A stretch of 64,000 nt of DNA from positions 1 to 64,000 of the forward strand of contig NZ_CAQI01000032.1 in the NCBI RefSeq assembly GCF_001046895.1, read 5' to 3'. Under the pieces are notes generated by a model, which was not told the DNA's origin, searched no databases, and saw only the letters and a list, made by a program, of their open reading frames with translations. Shown in pieces: positions 8,577 to 18,252 of this stretch; the first letter of the stretch is position 1; each line of letters starts with the position of its first letter. The position numbers and the translations under genes were made by a program. This DNA is from Pseudarthrobacter siccitolerans (GTDB lineage Bacteria > Actinomycetota > Actinomycetes > Actinomycetales > Micrococcaceae).

Positions 8577-11267
8577 GTGGCATTCGATGCTGGGAAGTAC
8601 AGAAATAGTGTTTTGGTTCCGCTGGCGAAGGATAAGGCCAGGCTAGAGGTTCTTCAGCAGGTCATTCGTGACGTTCAGGGTTCTGCTGGGATTGATGCTG
8701 CCGCACGCCTCAACGCGGCCGAGTTGTACGCACTCGATCCGGCAATGGGAGCCGCGGAGTTGGCAAGTCATTTTAAGAATCTCGAAATGACGTACAACAA
8801 GCAAAAGCACCTGCCCTCCGCCCAGTTGCTGAAGAAATTGCTGGAGCTGTTCGGCAAGGACAAAGCGGCCGATTCAGCATTCTGGGCCAGGTTGGCCGCT
8901 TCTCGCGGTCAGGCGCTTAAGGGGCAGCTTGACGGCTTCGCCAAGGCTATGGCCGAGGAACACCCTCTCAAAGTGGTGACGCCGCAACAGGTGCCGGAGA
9001 TGGCCGCGGGCATGGGTTTAGCTGATGTGCCGGCGGCGGAGCTTGCGGCGGCGCTGAACAAGCACGGCGTTGAGGTTTGTCCCGATTTCGAAATCCCCAA
9101 GCTGCCGTTGCCGCCGGCGGTCCTTAAGGTCACCGAGTTCCCTGAGTTTAGAACTATTGTCGATGTGGTGCTCAGGCCCGAGCAGCCTTCTGATATTCGT
9201 CTGATCGATGAGCTCGCGGTCGGCAGCCCCGCACGCCGCTTGAAGCCGGCCGACATAGGTCCAGCCAAGGAGCGTCTCCAACAGCAGGAGGCGCAGGTGG
9301 AGGAGCGGGCACGGCAAGCAGCCCAGAATGCCTTGGCCGCTTTGACGGAAGTGAAGTCGGACTCGGACCTCCATGCTTTAATACTGGCCGCGGTGGCCAA
9401 TTCGACCGAGCACCTGCTGCGTCGCGGGTTGCCTCGCGTTGCGGTCCGCGCCGAGCTGGTCAACCGTGGCGTTCGGCAGCTTGATGCCAGCAGACTGGTG
9501 GCCAAGCTTTCCGCGTCCACCCAAGTTCTTGGTCTCGCTGACGTTGCCAGCCGGCTCGCAGGCGGCGCCCTGGGGGAGGCAAGACGACTTCTCGAGGTGA
9601 TTGGCCCGCTCGACGGCGAAGATTCAACCGAGCGGGAGCGTATCGCTGCGAGAGTGGAGGCAGCTGAGAATCAGAAGCGTCAACTTCTCGTGCAGTATGA
9701 CGCGTGTATTGGGGCGAGGGACTATGTCGCTGCGGCGGCGGCGCTACGCGAAGCTCTCGCTGTGGATACGCAGGACGACGACTTGCGCACCAAGTTGTCG
9801 CGGTTGCCGCCATTACCTCCGGCCAGCTTGTCCCTGCGGGTGGACGGGCGCGCACTGGAGGTTAGGTGGTCGGCCGATGAGGACGCGGCAGTGAAGTATT
9901 CCGTCCTGCGCACGACTGCCCATGTTCCGGTCAACCACAACGATGGAGACATCCTCGTAAGTGGCCTCGCAAGCACACGATTCCGCGACGAGAAAGCGCC
10001 AATCGGGACCAACGTTACCTATTCTGTGTTTGCCACCCGTGACGGTTCCTCGTACTCGGACCCGGCTACTGCAACTTCCGTGGTGCTCCCCTCACCAATG
10101 GATCTCGCTGCATCCCCCGGAGTGACGGAGGTGTCACTTTCGTGGACCACCCCGCCGGAGGCCGCGGGCGTGGTCATCACACAAACTGCGCCCGACGGCA
10201 ATCGAAGCGAACATACTGCAACTACACCAGGCCAGATCGCTTTACGGGGTCTGGCGACGGGTACGAAGTATCGCTTCTCCGCGAAAGCCGTCTACCTGCT
10301 CGCCGGCGCAGGACGCCGCGAGTCGGCAGCAGTGGAGGTTGACGCAATTCCGCGCGGCGCCATAGGCAGTGTCAGCGACCTTCAGATCGAGGCCGTGCCG
10401 GGCGGGCACCGGGCAAACTGGTCCCCGGTTGTGGGCTACACGGTGGAACTCTGGGCCCTCCCGGTCACTGCGCATGTGGCTCCCGGGACCCGCGCAACCA
10501 TCGCCGAGCTGGCCAACCTGGGGGGCCGCCGATTAACGCTTAGTCCCGTGAGCGGTGCCAGGGGTGTGGCAGGCTACGACTTTGAGGCTCTCCCGGAGGT
10601 TCGCCTCCTTGTCCCCATCACACTCGATGGTGACGGCGGCTTAGTTGGCTCGACGCAGGTGGCGGGCTCGGCGCCTCCGGTACAGAGGGCTACAGCCGAG
10701 AGGTTCGGGGACGAACTAAGGCTGTCCTGGGAATGGCCCAAGGGCGATTACATGATCGAAGTGGGCTGGCAGGCCAACGGAAGCCACCATATGCGCAGGG
10801 TGTCGCGTACCGCATACAACGATAGCGGCGGCGTGCGTATCAAAGCATCGGAACTGGTTGGCGGGGTGACGCTCGCGACGGTCGTTAAGGTCGGGGCGCT
10901 GGAGTGGCTCTCCGCTCCCATCTCTGTTCCTGTCAGCGGAGTCTTCCCAACGGTGAAGTACGGGCTCGCGGTAAGGCGGTCAAAGTTCTTCGGGAAGGGC
11001 TCCGTGACCGTCACCGTTGAGTCCACCGAATTACGCGACAAGGTGGAATTGATGACCGTTGTCAAAGAAGCGAAGTTCATGCCCGGTAGCGTCTCGGATG
11101 GCACGATGGTTGATCGTCGTGTGATTGACTTTACCGCCGGGTCAACCAGCATTTACAGCGTTGACCTGGGCAGGGTGGCCACCCCGTTCTGGGTACGGCT
11201 GTTTCCAGAGTCAACAAGTGAAGTCCGGGTCGAGGACCCCCCCACAAGCCAGATGCGAGGGCAATGA
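8577..11267 (+). CDS. Large coiled-coil and fibronectin-III-like protein of the Hsp70/GTPase array
   Basis: This 896-residue protein starts at a GTG 29 bp after the Hsp70 gene. Residues 1-420 are helical, with a strong coiled-coil candidate at about 228-262 (EERARQAAQNALAAL) and a TPR-like helical repeat at about 355-400 (ARDYVAAAAALREALAV). From about 410 onward there are beta-rich modules with fibronectin type III signatures (VEVRWSADEDAAVKYSVLR, TYSVFATRDG, VSLSWTTPPEAAGV). The last ~170 residues are another beta-rich region. There is no signal peptide or membrane helix. It looks like a scaffold or client-binding subunit rather than an enzyme. Its stop overlaps the next start by 4 bp (ATGA), implying coupled production with the GTPase. 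Confidence 0.7.
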   Translation: MAFDAGKYRNSVLVPLAKDKARLEVLQQVIRDVQGSAGIDAAARLNAAELYALDPAMGAAELASHFKNLEMTYNKQKHLPSAQLLKKLLELFGKDKAADSAFWARLAASRGQALKGQLDGFAKAMAEEHPLKVVTPQQVPEMAAGMGLADVPAAELAAALNKHGVEVCPDFEIPKLPLPPAVLKVTEFPEFRTIVDVVLRPEQPSDIRLIDELAVGSPARRLKPADIGPAKERLQQQEAQVEERARQAAQNALAALTEVKSDSDLHALILAAVANSTEHLLRRGLPRVAVRAELVNRGVRQLDASRLVAKLSASTQVLGLADVASRLAGGALGEARRLLEVIGPLDGEDSTERERIAARVEAAENQKRQLLVQYDACIGARDYVAAAAALREALAVDTQDDDLRTKLSRLPPLPPASLSLRVDGRALEVRWSADEDAAVKYSVLRTTAHVPVNHNDGDILVSGLASTRFRDEKAPIGTNVTYSVFATRDGSSYSDPATATSVVLPSPMDLAASPGVTEVSLSWTTPPEAAGVVITQTAPDGNRSEHTATTPGQIALRGLATGTKYRFSAKAVYLLAGAGRRESAAVEVDAIPRGAIGSVSDLQIEAVPGGHRANWSPVVGYTVELWALPVTAHVAPGTRATIAELANLGGRRLTLSPVSGARGVAGYDFEALPEVRLLVPITLDGDGGLVGSTQVAGSAPPVQRATAERFGDELRLSWEWPKGDYMIEVGWQANGSHHMRRVSRTAYNDSGGVRIKASELVGGVTLATVVKVGALEWLSAPISVPVSGVFPTVKYGLAVRRSKFFGKGSVTVTVESTELRDKVELMTVVKEAKFMPGSVSDGTMVDRRVIDFTAGSTSIYSVDLGRVATPFWVRLFPESTSEVRVEDPPTSQMRGQ

Positions 11268-12445
11268 TGGCCATGTTCAGCTCGATGACTCCATGTCCGT
11301 ACTGCTACACGGAGATTAACCCGCGGAAGCTGGCATACCGTTGCTCCGGGAGGCACGCTGCAGGCAAGACGCCCTGCGAGAAGAAGGTTGACCCAGCGCG
11401 CCGGAACCACTTCAATGACTCTGACAACTACTGGCCGGTGATAACACCGATTGGATCCGCGTCCGCCTGTTGTTCCAGTTGTGCCGCCGACCCCGGCCCG
11501 CCAATTTGCCCGGAGTGCCACTCTTTGCTGCCGGCGGAGTACGGCACCGACTCGGCGCTTATCGGACTCGTCGGTGTGCGTGATTCGGGTAAGACGGTGA
11601 TGCTTTCCCAGCTCGACACCGAACTCCAGACTTCTGTTGCCGATCGATTCGACGCAACTATTGACGCCCCGGGCGGGAAGTCCGGGCTCGCCCGTGATCT
11701 TCGCATCAACCGGGAGTTGATGCTTCGGTCCGATGGGGTCCTGCCGGCGCAAACGCAAGAGAGCGGGGACGCAAAGAAGCCGCCGGCCGTGTACTCGTGG
11801 CGATACAACCGCAAGGGGTTTATGGGAATACAGCGGGCAGCGTCCACGGTTTTCTCCTTCTACGACAACGCAGGTGAGGACTTTGCGACGCCGGACAGAG
11901 CGCTCAGTCAAATTTACCTGGGTGCGACGTCCGGCGTAATCCTGTTGCTGGACCCGTTTGGCTTTACTGCGAACCGCGACCGTGCAGAAGCCAAAGGGGT
12001 GGACGTCCCAGATACGGGACCGGAAGCAGTGCTGGATGCCATTACCGTTGTTCTGCGGACATCGAAGGGCGTCAAGCGCAACAAGAAGATCAAGCAGCCA
12101 ATCGCGGTGGTGATTGGGAAAATCGATGCATTTTTTGACCAGATCCCGCCAGACCACCCTTTGCGTCAGCCGTCATCAACCCGCCCGATTTTTGATGAGT
12201 CCGAATCCCAGACCGTGCACGATCATGTTGGCTCACTGGTTGAGCAGTGGGGCGGGGCCGGGTTGATCCGCAAATTGGAACACAACTACACGACCTTCAG
12301 GCTTTTCGGGGCGTCAGCTTTGGGTGCGGAGCCGGACTATCGATCTCGCCGCGTCAACAGCCGAGGCCTTCTCCCGCATCGGGTTGCGGAACCCCTGCTG
12401 TGGCTCATGGCGAGCAGAGGCTTCATACCGGCGACGGGAGAGTGA
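11264..12445 (+). CDS. Zinc-ribbon GTPase, double-GTPase (DO-GTPase) type
   Basis: This 393-residue protein begins with a zinc-binding region (CPYCYTEINP, then CCSSCAADPGPPICPEC up to about residue 85). The GTPase core follows: P-loop GVRDSGKT at about 104-111, a G3-like FYDNAGED and a G4-like VIGKIDAF where NKxD or TKxD is usual. The order zinc ribbon-GTPase and the DNAGED motif recall the TRAFAC-like double-GTPase families described in bacterial conflict systems. It is followed after 1 bp by the GAP1-like gene, the typical partner of those GTPases. A second, membrane-bound GTPase lies two genes on, so the pair may assemble together. Family placement is by motif and context only. Confidence 0.75.
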   Translation: MMAMFSSMTPCPYCYTEINPRKLAYRCSGRHAAGKTPCEKKVDPARRNHFNDSDNYWPVITPIGSASACCSSCAADPGPPICPECHSLLPAEYGTDSALIGLVGVRDSGKTVMLSQLDTELQTSVADRFDATIDAPGGKSGLARDLRINRELMLRSDGVLPAQTQESGDAKKPPAVYSWRYNRKGFMGIQRAASTVFSFYDNAGEDFATPDRALSQIYLGATSGVILLLDPFGFTANRDRAEAKGVDVPDTGPEAVLDAITVVLRTSKGVKRNKKIKQPIAVVIGKIDAFFDQIPPDHPLRQPSSTRPIFDESESQTVHDHVGSLVEQWGGAGLIRKLEHNYTTFRLFGASALGAEPDYRSRRVNSRGLLPHRVAEPLLWLMASRGFIPATGE

Positions 12446-12446
12446 C

Positions 12447-14822
12447 GTGGCGTTCGACGTAGCGACTTACACCGACGTTGCCGCCAGCGAGGCTGTTGAC
12501 GGCGTGGACGGCTTCAACTTCCAGGCAGTGTCTTCAGGAGTGACGGGAGCTGACCAACAACAAATCCGCGCACGCCTCCTTCATCGGATTGTGCCGTCAT
12601 GGGCCCTCGGGAACGACGCGCTGCGTCACCCCGCCACCTGCGCCTACATTGTCCAGGGCGGGCGCTTCTATCTGTCCCGGGGCGAATCCACCGGTGATAC
12701 CAACAGCGGCCGCCCCGGTAACCAGATTACCCAGGCCATAGTGACCTCTGACCCCGACGATTTCGTGCCCTATCGCCCTGCGCAGTTGTACGGAGCGACG
12801 CACTGGAAGCTTGAGAAAGCTCCTCGCTCTTCAGCAGACCCTTGGATCACCCCGTTGGAGATCCGGCCTGAGTTCGAGGTACCAGCGCTGGAAGCGTTTG
12901 TCGCTGCCGATGAGTGGGCGGTGGCGGTCCTTCCCTACTACTTGACCATGCTGGAAGCGGCGATTGCACCTGAGCCGAAGAAGTTGGTGCTCCTTCACCA
13001 CGATCTCGATGTGGTGATGCGGTGGATCGCGCTTGGGAGTCTGTTCCTCGACACAGATAGTGCTCGGACTCTCCAGTTCAGGGCGTTGGTCGATGACCCC
13101 TGGCGGGCCGACGCGATGGTGGTAGGGGTCAGCCCCGACTTCGGTCGTGGTGATCTCGGCGCCGCGAATGTCCTTAACCTCGTGCAAAAATCCATGCCCG
13201 GCATTGAACCGAGCAACTCAGCGCGCGTTCGAGCGGGGTGGTTTTTGGACCACGGCGCTGACGACGCCCTGAGCGCTATTGAAATTGCTCGGCGGTGGGA
13301 GCCGAGTCTCGGCACCGACCTGGCCATCGAGGCAGCACGGGTGGTGGGGTTGCCGGATGACCCGACACAGGGACGGACTGCCTGGCGGGCCAGTGTCGCC
13401 TCCACCGAGTTACTGGCGGTCGCTGGGCTTCGTGATGACCTGGCCCTTTACGCCGAGGAGCTCTGTGAAGCCAGTTTCGGATATGGACCTAGCGATATAG
13501 GCGAATTCAGCCTGGTCGGGCGCGCAATTCGGAAGGCGCACGATCTGGACGTTGATGAGTTGGTTTCCGAGATCCTGGTCCCCACCCTGGAGGCTCTCAC
13601 CGCAGCGCCTTCCAGTATTGAAGCGTTTGCCCGCGAACTCTCAGGAGCGTCAGCCCCGGTGCGGTGGGAATCCGCCGAGGCACAGGAAGCTGCAGGCGTT
13701 TTTGTGGCGGAGTTGCTGAATTCGGTATCCGTCCACGCGCTTCCGGAACTCTTGGGGGCAGCGAAGGTAATCGCTGCCCCTGTGGCCCCCGCGGAACTTA
13801 ACGCTGCAATTCGCCGGCTCTCTTCGGCATGGTTGCAGGAACCTGCAATCGGATTAGGACGATGGCAGCACTGGCTAGCAGGACCTGCCGTCGTCGAGGA
13901 TACCGTTCAGCAACTCATCCTCAATTTGCGTGACGGCGACAACCCGGCTTTGACCTCCCTGCTTGAAGGCGACTGGGATTTCTTGGGCCAGCACTCAGAG
14001 GACCTGGAGCTGCATGGCTGGTTGGAAGCAGCCAAACTCGCGCGCATCCCGGTCGATGACCGCAATGACCAAGCGGGACTCACCTCACCTTTACCGGCTG
14101 AAGCTTGGAGAGTGGTCCTGGCGGGTTCGAGGTTGCCTCAACATGCCGGCCTGTGGGCCACATGGATCACCTCGCAGGGGCTTCCGGATGCCATGGCAGC
14201 AGCTCTGACGGCAGTGATTAATAGGGCATTGGCCGGAGAGCCCGGTTCCACCGGGGTGATTTATGCCGGCGACTGGAGGCCGATCATGCGTAGCCTTAGT
14301 GGGTCGGCGGATCCAGAGCTCACGCGCCTGGTAGACGATTATTCCGTTGTTCAGACAGCGTTCAGGAGCTCACGTGATGAAGTTCGCGCAGATTCTGCTG
14401 CGCGGCTGGATGCGTGCCTGCCCCACGCGGGCCGGCTGGCACCGCTTTTCCTCTCCGACATTGGGTGGCTGGTGCTGAACTCGGCCAACCCGGGCGAGAT
14501 AGAGAAGTTGTTCCAGGCTGTTTCGCCCTGGGGGCCAGAAGCCATTCGTGCCACACTCCGCCACCTTGCCGCAACAAACCACGGCATGGAAGCTATCGAC
14601 TCTGCCATTCATTTGCGATCCAACCCGGATGGTGAGATTTCGGCGGCAGCCGATAAAGCGCTCGCCGAGATCCTCAAGTCTCACCCCGACTTGCTCGACG
14701 GCGCCAGGGTCCAGCCCCGCCTCCGAGGTGTTATGGACAAGTACCTGGGACAGCAGCAGTCGCATGCCTTTGGTGGAATCCGAAAGTTGAGCGGGCCGTT
14801 CCGCCGGAACAAGGAGAAGTAG
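12447..14822 (+). CDS. GTPase-associated protein 1 (GAP1)-like protein
   Basis: The GTG at 12447 has a GGGAG ribosome site and sits 1 bp past the GTPase stop; the encoded protein is 791 residues. The N-terminal ~110 residues (GFNFQAVSSGVTGADQQ, then TCAYIVQGGRFYLSRGE) match the pattern of GAP1 N-terminal domains, in which a Gly-Phe start is followed by S-G-V and a His/Tyr strand. The rest is a long, mostly helical repeat-like body without catalytic motifs I recognise. GAP1 proteins are known only from comparative genomics as constant partners of double-GTPases, with a predicted regulatory or effector-coupling role. No membrane segment is seen. It ends directly against the next start. Confidence 0.65.
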   Translation: MAFDVATYTDVAASEAVDGVDGFNFQAVSSGVTGADQQQIRARLLHRIVPSWALGNDALRHPATCAYIVQGGRFYLSRGESTGDTNSGRPGNQITQAIVTSDPDDFVPYRPAQLYGATHWKLEKAPRSSADPWITPLEIRPEFEVPALEAFVAADEWAVAVLPYYLTMLEAAIAPEPKKLVLLHHDLDVVMRWIALGSLFLDTDSARTLQFRALVDDPWRADAMVVGVSPDFGRGDLGAANVLNLVQKSMPGIEPSNSARVRAGWFLDHGADDALSAIEIARRWEPSLGTDLAIEAARVVGLPDDPTQGRTAWRASVASTELLAVAGLRDDLALYAEELCEASFGYGPSDIGEFSLVGRAIRKAHDLDVDELVSEILVPTLEALTAAPSSIEAFARELSGASAPVRWESAEAQEAAGVFVAELLNSVSVHALPELLGAAKVIAAPVAPAELNAAIRRLSSAWLQEPAIGLGRWQHWLAGPAVVEDTVQQLILNLRDGDNPALTSLLEGDWDFLGQHSEDLELHGWLEAAKLARIPVDDRNDQAGLTSPLPAEAWRVVLAGSRLPQHAGLWATWITSQGLPDAMAAALTAVINRALAGEPGSTGVIYAGDWRPIMRSLSGSADPELTRLVDDYSVVQTAFRSSRDEVRADSAARLDACLPHAGRLAPLFLSDIGWLVLNSANPGEIEKLFQAVSPWGPEAIRATLRHLAATNHGMEAIDSAIHLRSNPDGEISAAADKALAEILKSHPDLLDGARVQPRLRGVMDKYLGQQQSHAFGGIRKLSGPFRRNKEK

Positions 14823-16457
14823 GTGGAAGAGCTCGTAGGGTGGGTTTTGGCTATTGTGGCAGGAATTGCTGCCGTCGGCTTCGCGCTTTGGGTTGCCGTT
14901 GCCGCCCTTGTGCGGATCTTTGCGTGGGTACTCGTGTACTGGATCGCAACCCTGGCGGTCGGAATCGTCATTGGCATATTGACGGGCATTGTCCTGCCGC
15001 CCCGGGTGTTGCGCGGCAAAGCCAGCGTGAAACCCGAGATCGCCACTCCTGACGCTGTGGTCGCCGGCACGGTGCTGGGTGCTGCGCCGAAGAGCCCGGC
15101 CAAACACTTTGGCTGGGACCGCGCTTGGCCCCTCTACAACCCTCACCAAGCGAAACGCGATGCGAACGCAGTCCTGTCAGAAACGAAACGAACGGTCAAG
15201 GGCACATTTGGCTGGCTCCTGAAACAGAATCCGACAGTTGTTTGGGTCGCCGTGCTGATGCCCCCGTTCGTAGGCTTCGCCGTCGGAGCGTGGATTTCGA
15301 CGCTGATGTGGTATCTCGTCATGGGCGTGCTCGGTGCCATTGTTTATATCTTTCAGCACATAAGCGTCCTCGCGCACCGCTCGTATGATCGCCTGACCCG
15401 TCGCCGACGCAAGGCGGCGCTTCGTTGCGCCAAGTGTTACCGGGTGACGACTGCTCCCAGTTACCGATGCGCCAACACGTTGTGCCCCACGATCCATCAC
15501 GATATGCGCCCCGGTCCCCTCGGCATCATCCGCCGCCTTTGCGGATGCGGAACGAGTATCCCCGCAACGGTGGGAGCTGCTGCGAAGCTCCTGGTCACGG
15601 TCTGCCCGTTCTGCCTTCAGGACGCGCCCAAGGGCAGCGGCACCAGGCGTGTTCTGCCTATACCGGTCATCGGTGCCGTGGGCGCCGGTAAAACACAGTT
15701 CCTGTCCAGCGGAGTGGTCGAACTTCAGAACCGGGTTGAAACATTGTCTGGTTCACTGACTCCGATGTCACCGGTGGCTGAGTCGTTCTTGAGGGCAGCT
15801 TCTGCCGCCGTCGCGTCCGGGAAGGCTGTGGCTAAGACTGCGTGGGAGGACCGGCCGGAGGGCGTCCCGCTGACCCTTTCCCTTAAAGGCCGGGAGCTGG
15901 AGCTGCAGCTTATGGATGCAGCCGGCGAAAATTTTGTCGACTGGGAACGCTCGCAGGGTCTTGGGTACATCGACACCGCTGACGTCCTGCTCTTCATCCT
16001 CGATCCCCTTGCGCTGCCGAAGGTGACCGAACAGGTACGGGTGGCGGGCAAGGTGGCCGACGTCCCGATTGCCCAGGGTGACCCCGAGGACTCCTACGCC
16101 AGTGTTGTCGACCGACTTCGTGCAGAAGACGTCCGCCTTGGCACCAAGAGTCTGGCGATCATCCTGACCAAAATCGACGTACTTCAATCGCTTTCTGGAC
16201 TAGGGCCGATCGACCCTGCGGACAGTACCTCCGTCAAAGCATGGCTGCGTGGTAACGGGGCGGACGGATTTGTTCGGCGGGTTGACCAGGACTTCAAGCG
16301 TGTTGAGTACTTCGCCGTGGACTCATACGGCACTCGCAACGGCGTTGACGTCCTGCACCCCGTCAGGGTCCTGGACTGGGTCCTGCGAACCACCGACCCG
16401 CAACTAAGTGTGATGCCGCAGCTTGCGGCTGTGGCTGCTGAGGAGAGCGCAGTATGA
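14823..16457 (+). CDS. Membrane-anchored zinc-ribbon GTPase
   Basis: This 544-residue protein starts at a GTG immediately after the preceding stop, with AAGGAGAA before it. Two hydrophobic helices lie at about 5-30 and 33-58 and two more at about 137-180. A cysteine-rich zinc region follows (CAKC at 202-205, CANTLC at 216-221, CGCG at 240-243, CPFC at 261-264). The GTPase core has P-loop GAVGAGKT at about 284-291, G3-like LMDAAGENF and G4 ILTKIDVL. This pairs it with the soluble zinc-ribbon GTPase three kilobases upstream. It probably places the GTPase pair at the membrane. Its last codon overlaps the next start (ATGA). Confidence 0.78.
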   Translation: MEELVGWVLAIVAGIAAVGFALWVAVAALVRIFAWVLVYWIATLAVGIVIGILTGIVLPPRVLRGKASVKPEIATPDAVVAGTVLGAAPKSPAKHFGWDRAWPLYNPHQAKRDANAVLSETKRTVKGTFGWLLKQNPTVVWVAVLMPPFVGFAVGAWISTLMWYLVMGVLGAIVYIFQHISVLAHRSYDRLTRRRRKAALRCAKCYRVTTAPSYRCANTLCPTIHHDMRPGPLGIIRRLCGCGTSIPATVGAAAKLLVTVCPFCLQDAPKGSGTRRVLPIPVIGAVGAGKTQFLSSGVVELQNRVETLSGSLTPMSPVAESFLRAASAAVASGKAVAKTAWEDRPEGVPLTLSLKGRELELQLMDAAGENFVDWERSQGLGYIDTADVLLFILDPLALPKVTEQVRVAGKVADVPIAQGDPEDSYASVVDRLRAEDVRLGTKSLAIILTKIDVLQSLSGLGPIDPADSTSVKAWLRGNGADGFVRRVDQDFKRVEYFAVDSYGTRNGVDVLHPVRVLDWVLRTTDPQLSVMPQLAAVAAEESAV

Positions 16458-16663
16458 AGGACAACGTTCCCCTGATTTACTGGACGTTCCGCACAGCATG
16501 GACTGTCCTTCACTTTCTTCTTGTGGCGGTGGCCACAGCTGTGTTGATCTGGTGGGCGCTTTCGGACAACAACGCTGAACGCATCATCGAATCGGCCATC
16601 CACGACGTCCTTGACCTGCAGCAGCGTGTCGCTAGCGCCGTACGATGGCCGTGGGGTGCGTGA
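16454..16663 (+). CDS. Small single-pass membrane protein of the array
   Basis: This 69-residue protein starts at an ATG overlapping the GTPase stop by 4 bp. It has one hydrophobic helix at about 18-36 (TVLHFLLVAVATAVLIWW) and an amphipathic, acidic-to-basic tail (NAERIIESAIHDVLDLQQRV). I know no family. Its place between the membrane GTPase and the second Hsp70, with no gaps, suggests an adaptor that holds the chaperone or GTPase at the membrane. Confidence 0.65.
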   Translation: MKDNVPLIYWTFRTAWTVLHFLLVAVATAVLIWWALSDNNAERIIESAIHDVLDLQQRVASAVRWPWGA

Positions 16664-16673
16664 GGTCGGAGAG

Positions 16674-18239
16674 ATGACTACCAGCATCGGAATCGATCTC
16701 GGGACAACATACTCGTGCGTCATCCACCGTAAACACGACGGCAGCGAGACGGTAGTCGAGTCCTCTGATGGTGGGGAGCTGACTCCGTCGGTGTTGCATT
16801 TCTCCGCCGGGGACCGCGTCTTGGTCGGGGAGCGAGCCAAACGGATGCTTGAACGCGACCCCGGGAATGTAGTATCCGGAATCAAGAGGCAGATGGGGAG
16901 CGAGTTTCCGCTCGAGTACCACGGGAAGCATTACACGCCCGAGGGTATCTCGGGGATCATCCTCCGCCATCTTGCCGCCGACGCCTCCCAGTCGCTGGGT
17001 GTTCCTCCCGCTGATCTGGCAGCAGTCATCACCGTTCCTGCCTATTTTGGAGTGGCCGAAAAGGAGGCCACTTACGCCGCCGCTGAGATTGGCGGCCTGC
17101 GGTGCCTTGAGCTTCTTGCCGAACCAGTCGCAGCCGCATACGCGTACGGATTGGCCGACGAACCGGACATCACATCACTTGTATTTGATCTCGGAGGCGG
17201 GACCTTCGACGTCGCCGTCGTTGGGATGCACCGCGGTACGCCGCGCGTGTGGGCTGTGGACGGCGAGACGCGCCTCGGCGGCCTTGACTGGGACAGCCGG
17301 ATTCAAGACCTGCTTTGGGTTCAGGTGGACAAGCTCCCGAACGCCTCGGATCTCCGGTACGACGAGGAGATGATAAGCGCGGTAGAGGTTGCATCCGAAC
17401 GCATCAAACGCCAACTCACTGGTCGGGACAGTGTGATCGAGCGCGTTCGCTTACGAGGCGAATCAATTGAGCTTAAACTGAGTCGCGCGGCATTCGAAGA
17501 GGTTTCGCGCGACCTCGTGGTCCGGTGCTTGGACGCTGTTGACAGGGTGGTGCAGTCGGCCTCTGCATTGGGTACGCCCCGGGTGGGACAGATCCTACTC
17601 GTGGGCGGCTCCACCCGCATGCCCATGATCAGAGAAGCCCTCGGTGAACATCTCCAATTGCCTGTTCGTCTGATCGATCCAGACAAGGCGGTTGCCCGAG
17701 GGGCAGCCATCCTCGCCCAGCAGTTGAGCACCGTGCCCGGCGGGACCTCAAGTTCCACTTTCCGGCAAGGACTGCCGGGACCGGTTGCCCGCATAACGCC
17801 GGTTCTGCCACGAGCCATCGGCATTTTGATTCATTCCAGCCAGGAGCCCTGGAGGGAGAAGCCATACGTGCATCACTTCCTGCTCGCAAACACTCCACTG
17901 CCAATCAACCGCAAAGAACATGTGGTGGCGACCATCGTGCATGAGCAGGAGAGCGCCCGCGTCCAACTTTACGAGCAAGGTGGCTCGGTGACGTCCAAGG
18001 AACCTGCGGACAACCGGATCGTTCTGGAGGGTGAAATCGTGGGCATACCTCCACGGCAGGCAGGGAGCCCCTTGACGCTGTTCGTCTCGATAGACCTTGA
18101 CGGACGCATCACTGTTGAATCTGCTGAAGGTGTGTCGCGGACCGGACTGGTGGTCGAGGCCTTCATCCACGGTGTCTTGGACGACGCGGAAGTCGCCGAA
18201 CAACAGCGGACCGTTGGCAACCTGACACTGGATCGCTAG
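16674..18239 (+). CDS. Hsp70 (DnaK-like) chaperone, lidless, second copy
   Basis: The ATG at 16674 follows GGAGAG; the protein is 521 residues. The ATPase domain is complete: GIDLGTTYSCVI, VITVPAYFGVAEKEAT, DLGGGTFDVAVV, ILLVGGSTRMPMI and AVARGAAILAQQL. The beta substrate domain is short and the helical lid is absent, as in the first copy. The substrate part is not a close copy of the first (IVGIPPRQAGSPLTLFVSID), so the two Hsp70s probably hold different partners and arose by old duplication. Both could be served by the GrpE-like protein at the head of the array. It is followed by the VWA gene after 13 bp. Confidence 0.88.
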   Translation: MTTSIGIDLGTTYSCVIHRKHDGSETVVESSDGGELTPSVLHFSAGDRVLVGERAKRMLERDPGNVVSGIKRQMGSEFPLEYHGKHYTPEGISGIILRHLAADASQSLGVPPADLAAVITVPAYFGVAEKEATYAAAEIGGLRCLELLAEPVAAAYAYGLADEPDITSLVFDLGGGTFDVAVVGMHRGTPRVWAVDGETRLGGLDWDSRIQDLLWVQVDKLPNASDLRYDEEMISAVEVASERIKRQLTGRDSVIERVRLRGESIELKLSRAAFEEVSRDLVVRCLDAVDRVVQSASALGTPRVGQILLVGGSTRMPMIREALGEHLQLPVRLIDPDKAVARGAAILAQQLSTVPGGTSSSTFRQGLPGPVARITPVLPRAIGILIHSSQEPWREKPYVHHFLLANTPLPINRKEHVVATIVHEQESARVQLYEQGGSVTSKEPADNRIVLEGEIVGIPPRQAGSPLTLFVSIDLDGRITVESAEGVSRTGLVVEAFIHGVLDDAEVAEQQRTVGNLTLDR

Positions 18240-18252
18240 GGCGGAGGAAGCA

